Shown here: one piece after another, positions 59,299 to 64,000 of the stretch
How positions within the stretch are numbered: the first letter of the stretch is position 1
Layout: every line of letters begins with the position of its first letter
Source: Ralstonia pickettii DTP0602
Lineage (GTDB): Bacteria; Pseudomonadota; Gammaproteobacteria; Burkholderiales; Burkholderiaceae
Reading direction: 5' to 3'
DNA: 64,000 bases
NCBI GenBank assembly: GCA_000471925.1
Contig: CP006667.1
Coordinates: forward strand, 2,790,001 to 2,854,000
Notes under the pieces: generated by a model
The model's input: the letters and a program-made list of their open reading frames with translations, nothing else
Database searches by the model: none
What the model was told of the DNA's origin: nothing
Made by a program: the position numbers and the translations under genes

Positions 59299-59598
59299 TC
59301 AATCCTTTTCGAATGCTTTACATCCGGTGATGTGAAAGACGAGAGCCTTGCTGTTGCGGTGCTTGCGGGCGAGGAATCCTTCGCAGTCCAGCAGCGTGCC
59401 GAGCGGTAGTCGCTCAAGCCGCTGGCCGACCGGCCCGATCCCCATCGCTGCGATGGCAAACTCGACCTGGCGCGGCGTTTCCGCCTCGACGGCCTCGCCG
59501 CTGTACTGCAGGATGCAGTTCACGACGGGCACCCCGGCCGGGGTATAGCGCAGGGCATCGCGTTCCGCCAAGGTGGCGGCAAGCCGAAGCTGGTTCAA
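59299..59598 (-). CDS. priB: Primosomal replication protein PriB
   Basis: A 99-residue OB-fold single-stranded-DNA-binding protein that helps restart replication by bridging PriA and DnaT/DnaB. The family N terminus NQLRLAATLAERDALRYTPAG is clear, with a TTG start at 59598 supported by AGAGG seven bases upstream. It sits between rpsF and rpsR, its conserved place in beta- and gamma-proteobacteria. Confidence 0.95.
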   Translation of the reverse strand: MNQLRLAATLAERDALRYTPAGVPVVNCILQYSGEAVEAETPRQVEFAIAAMGIGPVGQRLERLPLGTLLDCEGFLARKHRNSKALVFHITGCKAFEKD

Positions 59599-59675
59599 CG
59601 CGGGGCCTCTTGCTGTTTGCCATCGGTGCCGCCGTGGCCGACGCTGTCAGCCGTGGCACGCACCGCAGTCCGCAC

Positions 59676-60050
59676 TCAGGCGGGCTGGCCTTCGGTGGTC
59701 GTTTGCGCGGCCTTGCGGGCTTCTTCGCGCTGCACTTCCTTCATCATCGGCGAAGGAGCGGTCTCGGCCTTCTTGGTCTGCACGATCAGGTGGCGCAGGA
59801 CGGCGTCGTTGAACTTGAACGCGTGTTCCAGTTCAGCCAGGGTTTCCTTGCCGCATTCGATGTTCAGGCAAACGTAGTGAGCCTTGGCCAGCTTCTGGAT
59901 CATGTAGGCCATCTGGCGACGGCCCCAGTCTTCCACGCGGTGAACGTTGCCGCTCTGCGAGGTGACGAGCTGCTTGTAGCGCTCGATCATGGCCGGCACT
60001 TGTTCGCTCTGGTCCGGGTGGACGATGAAGACGATTTCGTAATGACGCAT
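59676..60050 (-). CDS. rpsF: Ribosomal protein bS6
   Basis: A 124-residue small-subunit protein binding bS18 on 16S rRNA. It starts [25 protein letters not shown] and has the rpsF signature [16 protein letters not shown]. The charged C-terminal tail (about 97-124) is usual. ATG at 60050 has AAGGAG six bases upstream; a longer frame of 12 residues is not needed. It is first in the operon, with a promoter about 70 bases upstream. Confidence 0.98.
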   Translation of the reverse strand: MRHYEIVFIVHPDQSEQVPAMIERYKQLVTSQSGNVHRVEDWGRRQMAYMIQKLAKAHYVCLNIECGKETLAELEHAFKFNDAVLRHLIVQTKKAETAPSPMMKEVQREEARKAAQTTTEGQPA

Positions 60051-60118
60051 TGACGCTCCTTTTGGGATTAGCCACCCGGGCGTCACGAGTCCGGTGTGGC
60101 AAGGTTGAATAGCCTTAA

Positions 60119-60148
60119 AGTATAGCCCGGAAGCGGCCGAGCGTGCAA
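60119..60148 (-). promoter_or_regulatory. Promoter candidate of the rpsF operon
   Basis: On the minus strand -35 TTGCAC (60148-60143), an 18-base spacer and -10 TATACT (60124-60119). It lies about 70 bases upstream of rpsF, just after the asparaginase stop. Confidence 0.55.
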
Positions 60149-60184
60149 GCCGCCTGCCTGTTGGAGCCCCGGGGCCGCACTGGC

Positions 60185-61177
60185 TCAGGCCCGGGCGAAG
60201 ACCGCCTGCAGGCGCGCCGGGTCGCGCGCGAGGCCGGGATCCGCCGCCAGCGCCACCACCAGCAGCACCCGCGCCTTGTACGGGTTGAGGTCGGCCGCGG
60301 AGACGAATACGCCATCCGCCGGACTGGGCTGCGGCGGGATCGACACATGACCCGCCATGGTGCGCGAGCTGCGCACGACCGCCACGCCGGCGTCGGCGGC
60401 ATCGGCCAGCGCGGCCGCGAGCCCTTCATGCACAGAGCCGTTGCCGGCCGCAGCCACCACTAGTCCGTCGACACCGGCCTGCACCAGCGCATCCACGGCT
60501 ACCCTCCCCGGCTGCGCGTAGCTCGCCACGATCTCCACCGTCGGCCAGGCCTCCGGCATCGGGCCAATCGCCCAGGCAGCGCGCGGCGCGCGGGCGAAGC
60601 GCACATAGTCGTCCTGCACGAAGCCCAGCGGCCCACTGGCGGAAACAAAGGCATCAATAGCCGAGGTGTGGGTCTTGGCCACGTCGCGTGCCGCGTGGAT
60701 CTGCTGGTTCAGCACCACCAGCACGCCCTTGCCGCGCGCATCGGGGTGCGTGGCTACGCGGACCGCGTCCAGCAGGTTCAGCGGACCGTCGGCGGACAGC
60801 GAGGTCGACGGGCGCATCGCCGCCGTCATCACCACGGGCACCGGGCACGCCTGCGTCAGGTGCAACGCCATCGCGGTTTCTTCCAGCGTGTCGGTCCCGT
60901 GTGTGATGACGATGCCGGCGACATCGGCTTGCGCCGACCAGTGCTCCAGCCGCGCGGCCAGCATGCCCCACAGGGCGAAGGTCATGTCCTTGCTATCGAC
61001 CTGCGCCACCTGCTCCGCCTCGATACGGGCGACGGACTGCAGCGCCGGCAGCGCGCCCAGCAGCGAGGACACGGGCACGGTCGCCGCCTGGTAGCGCGCG
61101 CTGCTGGCGGGATTGCCGGACGCGCCGGCAATGGTGCCGCCGGTGGCCAGGACGACAATGCGAGGCAGTTGGGTCAT
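60185..61177 (-). CDS. L-asparaginase
   Basis: A 330-residue enzyme that hydrolyses asparagine to aspartate and ammonia. The first active-site motif [14 protein letters not shown] has its threonine at about 15, and the second is [13 protein letters not shown], followed by [21 protein letters not shown]. There is no signal peptide, so it is cytoplasmic. Glutaminase side activity is possible. The genes on both sides are unrelated: rpsF is downstream on the same strand and lexA is divergent. Confidence 0.93.
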   Translation of the reverse strand: MTQLPRIVVLATGGTIAGASGNPASSARYQAATVPVSSLLGALPALQSVARIEAEQVAQVDSKDMTFALWGMLAARLEHWSAQADVAGIVITHGTDTLEETAMALHLTQACPVPVVMTAAMRPSTSLSADGPLNLLDAVRVATHPDARGKGVLVVLNQQIHAARDVAKTHTSAIDAFVSASGPLGFVQDDYVRFARAPRAAWAIGPMPEAWPTVEIVASYAQPGRVAVDALVQAGVDGLVVAAAGNGSVHEGLAAALADAADAGVAVVRSSRTMAGHVSIPPQPSPADGVFVSAADLNPYKARVLLVVALAADPGLARDPARLQAVFARA

Positions 61178-61319
61178 GGGGGCTCAGGAATTCAATACAG
61201 GAGGGATGCGAATAGCCGATTGTAACGGCGGACTTGCCGAGGGCCGCGGCCTGAGCGGTCCACCGGCATGCCTATCCATGCGACAGCCCCGAAAAATTCT
61301 GCTTGCGCTCAGGCCGATA

Positions 61320-61335
61320 CTGTATAAAATCACAG
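61320..61335. promoter_or_regulatory. LexA box 1 upstream of lexA
   Basis: CTGTATAAAATCACAG, fitting the SOS consensus CTGT-N8-ACAG. Its centre is 137 bases before the lexA ATG. Confidence 0.88.
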
Positions 61336-61339
61336 CATA

Positions 61340-61355
61340 CTGTTTAAACATACAG
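61340..61355. promoter_or_regulatory. LexA box 2 upstream of lexA
   Basis: CTGTTTAAACATACAG, a second SOS box four bases after the first. The centre-to-centre distance is 20 bases, about two helix turns, which suits cooperative autorepression. Confidence 0.88.
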
Positions 61356-61464
61356 TGCCCGGCCCGCCGGATGCAGGATTTCCGATTGTCTCGATCCCTT
61401 CGATCCCGACGGAATCCCATGCTCCTGGATCTTCCTGCGCGGCCCTGCACGGAACGGCGATCCC

Positions 61465-62121
61465 ATGGCGACCCTGACACCCCGGCAGCAGCAGATTTTC
61501 GATCTGATCCGCAACACGATCCGCCGTACCGGCTTCCCGCCCACCCGCGCCGAGATTGCCGCCGAGTTCGGCTTCTCATCCCCCAACGCGGCAGAAGAAC
61601 ACCTGCGCGCGCTGGCCCGCAAGGGCGTGATTGAACTGACGCCGGGCGCCTCGCGCGGCATCCGCCTGAAGGTGTCGCGCAGCGATTCGGAGATGCCGGA
61701 CCAGTTCTCGCTGCCGATCCCCGGCGTGATGCAGCTGACGCTGCCGCTGGTGGGCCGCGTCGCAGCCGGCAGCCCCATCCTCGCCGCGGAACATATCGAC
61801 CGCCAGTACCAGGTCGACGCCTCGGTATTTGACGAACGCCCCGATTACCTGCTGCGCGTACGTGGCCTGAGCATGCGCGACGCCGGCATCCTTGACGGCG
61901 ACCTGCTCGCCGTGCGCCGCGCCAGCGAAGCCCCCAACGGCAAGATCGTGGTGGCGCGCCTCGGTGACGACGTGACGGTCAAGCGCCTGCAACGGCGCGG
62001 CGGCCATATCGAACTGATTGCAGAGAACCCGGACTTCGCCAACATCATCGTGGAGCCCGGCCGCGAGGAGTTCTCGCTGGAAGGCATTGCAGTCGGCCTG
62101 ATCCGCTCTTCCGGCTTCTAG
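61465..62121 (+). CDS. lexA: SOS repressor LexA
   Basis: A 218-residue self-cleaving repressor. The N-terminal winged helix ([17 protein letters not shown] and [20 protein letters not shown]) binds SOS boxes. The C-terminal peptidase has the cleavage bond Ala101-Gly102 in RVAAGSP, nucleophile Ser136 ([10 protein letters not shown]) and Lys173 (VTVKRL). Two LexA boxes lie upstream, showing autoregulation. The linker between domains (about 70-88) is somewhat longer than in E. coli (202 residues), as usual in Burkholderiales. Confidence 0.98.
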   Translation: MATLTPRQQQIFDLIRNTIRRTGFPPTRAEIAAEFGFSSPNAAEEHLRALARKGVIELTPGASRGIRLKVSRSDSEMPDQFSLPIPGVMQLTLPLVGRVAAGSPILAAEHIDRQYQVDASVFDERPDYLLRVRGLSMRDAGILDGDLLAVRRASEAPNGKIVVARLGDDVTVKRLQRRGGHIELIAENPDFANIIVEPGREEFSLEGIAVGLIRSSGF

Positions 62122-62238
62122 CCGGGCACCGCGGGCCACAGGCCTGCGCGGGCCCGCCCCCGCTTCCATTGTTTTTTGCAGACGCCGCCCGGCTCGCCGG
62201 GTGTTGACCCCGCTTTTGCCTGAAAAAGAGGTGCAGCC

Positions 62239-62409
62239 ATGCCGCAAATCCACCACGCCGCCATCCGCCGTCCGGTCAAGCCCGTGCCGTTCCGCCAGTG
62301 CAAGGGCGTGCGCGTCTACCAGGGCGCGCAGCGCCGCACCATGGTCGGCAGCATGGCCGCCATCTGCCGGATGCTGGAACTCGAAACCTCCGACAAGCTC
62401 GTTGCCTGA
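62239..62409 (+). CDS. Small basic protein of unknown function
   Basis: A 56-residue frame, MPQIHHAAIRRPVKPVPFRQ to LELETSDKLVA, with AGAGGTG seven bases before the ATG. It is basic, has two cysteines and no membrane segment. It follows lexA by 117 bases on the same strand, after a weak hairpin. The good ribosome site and the balanced composition support a real gene. I do not recognise the family. Confidence 0.6.
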   Translation: MPQIHHAAIRRPVKPVPFRQCKGVRVYQGAQRRTMVGSMAAICRMLELETSDKLVA

Positions 62410-62478
62410 TCGACAACGCGCGCCGGCACATGCCGGCGCTGGCGGCCGCCATGCATGTCGTTGCACCTTGGCTGCTGC

Positions 62479-62862
62479 TTAGCTGCGTGCGCAGGCCTTG
62501 GTTTCGGTTTCCAACTCCTGCGGCGTCAGCTGCGGGAACCATGTGTCGCTCTTGCGCAGTTCCAGCGCCGTTCCATCGGGCTTGGCCGTCAGTGAAATCA
62601 GGTAGGCGTACTCGAACTGGCCGGTGGCGTTTACCTGGCCAATCCGGATCTCAGTCTGGCTCTTCGCCGGATAGCTAACGACCGTGGCCTCATCGCCGAG
62701 GTTATTGCGCAGGCATTTCGCCACATCGCCCATCTGCGCGGGCGTGAACAAGCGCATCGGAGGGCGCGCGCGAATATCCTTTTCGGACGTGCCGCTGGCG
62801 CACCCGGCCATCATTGCCGCGATCGCCACGCTGCAGCCGATCACCTTCGCTCGAACAGACAT
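62479..62862 (-). CDS. Putative lipoprotein
   Basis: A 127-residue protein with a lipoprotein signal (VAIAAMMAGC, Cys at about 21). The mature part (ASGTSEKDIRARPPMRLFTPAQMGDVAKCLRNNLGDEATVVSY) has three further cysteines or so and resembles uncharacterised beta-proteobacterial lipoproteins. ATG at 62862 has an AAGGGG-type ribosome site; the frame extends upstream but only the shorter form gives a signal peptide. Function unknown. Confidence 0.8.
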   Translation of the reverse strand: MSVRAKVIGCSVAIAAMMAGCASGTSEKDIRARPPMRLFTPAQMGDVAKCLRNNLGDEATVVSYPAKSQTEIRIGQVNATGQFEYAYLISLTAKPDGTALELRKSDTWFPQLTPQELETETKACARS

Positions 62863-63041
62863 ACCAACCCCTTGGGAATGCAAGGCGGGTATGGTACAGG
62901 AGGCACACGGATTTCGCGCGGGCTGCGGACGGCCTGCGCGCCGCCCTGACGCAAGCGCCACACATTGCCGGACATCGACCGATACCTCGACGCGCGGCGC
63001 CCGCGCCAGACTGTCGGCATCCACCCCAAAAGAGACCGACC

Positions 63042-63234
63042 GTGGCATCCCGCAATATCCACGTCATACCCGCCGGCGACCAGGGCTGGGCAGTAGCCGT
63101 CGCAGGAAGAAGCCATCGCTGCAGGGACCGAGAAAGCATGGCAGGATCGCGTCGAACTGTTCATTCATGGACGCGACAGGCAGATTCGGGAAAGGAATTC
63201 CTTCGGGAACGATCCGCGCAATATCCGGGGCTGA
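63042..63234 (+). pseudogene. Frameshifted DUF2188-family gene
   Basis: The first part, from GTG 63042, reads VASRNIHVIPAGDQGWAVAVAG, the start of a DUF2188 protein. The second part, in another frame from about 63100, reads QEEAIAAGTEK and then ELFIHGRDRQIRERNSFGNDP, its usual C terminus, ending at TGA 63232. Neither frame alone gives a complete protein: the middle of the domain is missing and the frame shifts there, so the gene has lost a small internal piece. An AAGAGA lies before the GTG. A terminator hairpin follows. Confidence 0.72.
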
Positions 63235-63287
63235 CCAGGCTCGCAGAGAGCCAAGGCAATACCTGCGAAATATTCGCGCGACGAAGC

Positions 63288-63317
63288 AAAACGGGCGCCC
63301 TTGCGCGGCGCCGTTTT
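63288..63317 (+). terminator. Hairpin after the DUF2188 pseudogene
   Basis: AAAACGGGCGCC pairs with GGCGCCGTTTT with one bulged G, giving a GC-rich stem that ends in TTTT on the plus strand. Confidence 0.6.
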
Positions 63318-63435
63318 GGAGAAAACGATTTCCCGTCGCCCGACAGTCACGTCAACCTGCATTTCAATACAGTCCATTGGTGCAGCGGCTTCTAACGTGG
63401 CAGCATCCCCCTACAGGCAAAATGAAGGAGAAGAC

Positions 63436-63663
63436 ATGAACATTTCGTCGCGCGCCGTTGACGACTTGATCCGCATAGCTACGGCCGGGGGTGGGTTTCG
63501 CGTTGACGCTACCGTCCATACACTCGACGACCTGATCAGAATTGCTGCCGCCGCAGGCGCAAAGAGATCGCGTGTCACAGTCGTAGGAGCCTCGATTCAC
63601 GGCACCGACAGCCTGGTCCGCATCGCGGCCGCAGGCAATGGAGCCGTCGAGTTCTTGGACTAA
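63436..63663 (+). CDS. Small protein with three D-x-L-I/V-R-I-A repeats
   Basis: A 75-residue protein with AGGAGA seven bases before ATG 63436. It consists of three copies of a short unit: VDDLIRIATAGGG (8-20), LDDLIRIAAAAGA (30-42) and TDSLVRIAAAGNG (57-69), joined by segments rich in Val and basic residues (FRVDATVHT, KRSRVTVVGASIH). The units look like alternating helix-strand modules in a small solenoid. There is no signal peptide or membrane segment. I cannot assign a function. It is preceded by the DUF2188 pseudogene and followed by a small membrane protein gene on the same strand. Confidence 0.75.
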   Translation: MNISSRAVDDLIRIATAGGGFRVDATVHTLDDLIRIAAAAGAKRSRVTVVGASIHGTDSLVRIAAAGNGAVEFLD

Positions 63664-63778
63664 GTTTTGTAGCTTGACCAGGGTGAGTGCATGCTGCGTT
63701 GCCCAGATGCGCGGCGCCTCACCTCACTCTCCGATCTGTCAACTGGTCTGCCTGTGCTGGGCCGGGAGCCCTACGGAC

Positions 63779-63895
63779 ATGCCGCGCCAGATCTACCTGG
63801 TCGTCATGGCGCTCGCCTTCTTCGGCGCAGTCGCCTTCGGCGCCTATTCCAACTACCGCTGGATGAAGCGGCAGGTAGAGGAATTCTCTCACTGA
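63779..63895 (+). CDS. Small single-span membrane protein
   Basis: A 38-residue frame, MPRQIYLVVMALAFFGAVAF to MKRQVEEFSH, with one hydrophobic segment (about 5-23) and a basic/acidic tail. GGGAG lies ten bases upstream of the ATG. The size and layout fit small inner-membrane proteins; function unknown. The longer in-frame extension upstream has no sign of being coding. Confidence 0.5.
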   Translation: MPRQIYLVVMALAFFGAVAFGAYSNYRWMKRQVEEFSH

Positions 63896-64000
63896 CGCAA
63901 ACTCCATTGAAGGTCTGACTGGCATCGGACCAAATCATTCTCGTAGCGCTGCAAACTCAGGGCTGACGCATCAATCCTTGTCTCTGCCGCGACCGTTGCC

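Noticed and set aside
62131..62157. GC-rich hairpin after lexA as a terminator
   Set aside because: GCGGGCC and GGCCCGC pair, but the T-run is more than ten bases further, so it is not a convincing Rho-independent terminator.

Overview
The window is a GC-rich chromosomal segment of a beta-proteobacterium of the order Burkholderiales, most likely Cupriavidus or a close Ralstonia relative. The evidence is the gene order rpsF-priB-rpsR-rplI-dnaB, the order alaA-hom-thrC-moeA-moaD-moaE, a secreted 3-hydroxybutyrate oligomer hydrolase (polyhydroxybutyrate metabolism), separate glyoxylate-shunt genes aceA and aceB, and a cysTWA operon that ends in cysB. Almost all of it is housekeeping or metabolic chromosome. 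No rRNA, tRNA, CRISPR array or intact mobile element was seen.

Layout. 1-911: end of a peptide/cobalamin-type ABC exporter and an LRAT-domain protein. 1.4-8.4 kb: malate synthase with a haloacid dehalogenase, a LysR regulator, a universal stress protein behind an FNR-like site, about 1 kb of decayed phage DNA ending in an integrase tail, and isocitrate lyase. 8.4-15.1 kb: a small gene cluster (GGCT fold, RraA fold, thiamine-diphosphate enzyme, MFS transporter), a LytS/LytTR two-component system and a DUF962 protein. 15.4-27.1 kb: a sulfur-assimilation block read on the minus strand, running sbp, ssuEADCB, a degenerate EAL protein with a small hydrolase, then cysTWA-cysB. 27.5-31.1 kb: a ferritin-like protein and clpB with a sigma-32 promoter. 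31.1-42.4 kb: a TetR-headed cluster with an enoyl-CoA hydratase, a complete Liv-type ABC importer, an acyl-CoA ligase, a 3HB-oligomer hydrolase and a MaoC protein. 42.6-50.2 kb: a hydrolase, fluoride channel, molybdopterin genes and the threonine/alanine genes. 50.5-55.0 kb: plus-strand Mth938-like protein, PrxQ, PIN-PhoH ATPase, an exported protein and an NlpC/P60 lipoprotein. 55.0-60.1 kb: phosphate transporter with its PhoU-like partner, dnaB, and the rpsF ribosomal operon. 60.2-64 kb: asparaginase, lexA with two SOS boxes, and several small or broken genes.

How the genes work together. Inorganic sulfate (Sbp with CysTWA) and alkanesulfonates (SsuABC with SsuDE) are imported by neighbouring systems. 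The two sulfate operons carry the same upstream DNA motif with identical internal spacing, a good candidate for CysB control, and CysB itself is encoded at the 3' end. AceA and AceB together give growth on C2 units and on the acetyl-CoA released by the acyl-CoA and 3HB genes further along.

The most unusual items are the paired sulfur promoter motif, a small protein built of three D-x-L-I/V-R-I-A repeats, a frameshifted DUF2188 gene next to it, an apparently leaderless dnaB, a catalytically degenerate EAL protein inside the sulfur cluster, and the integrase remnant. I did not find a clearly new multi-gene defence or mobile system here.
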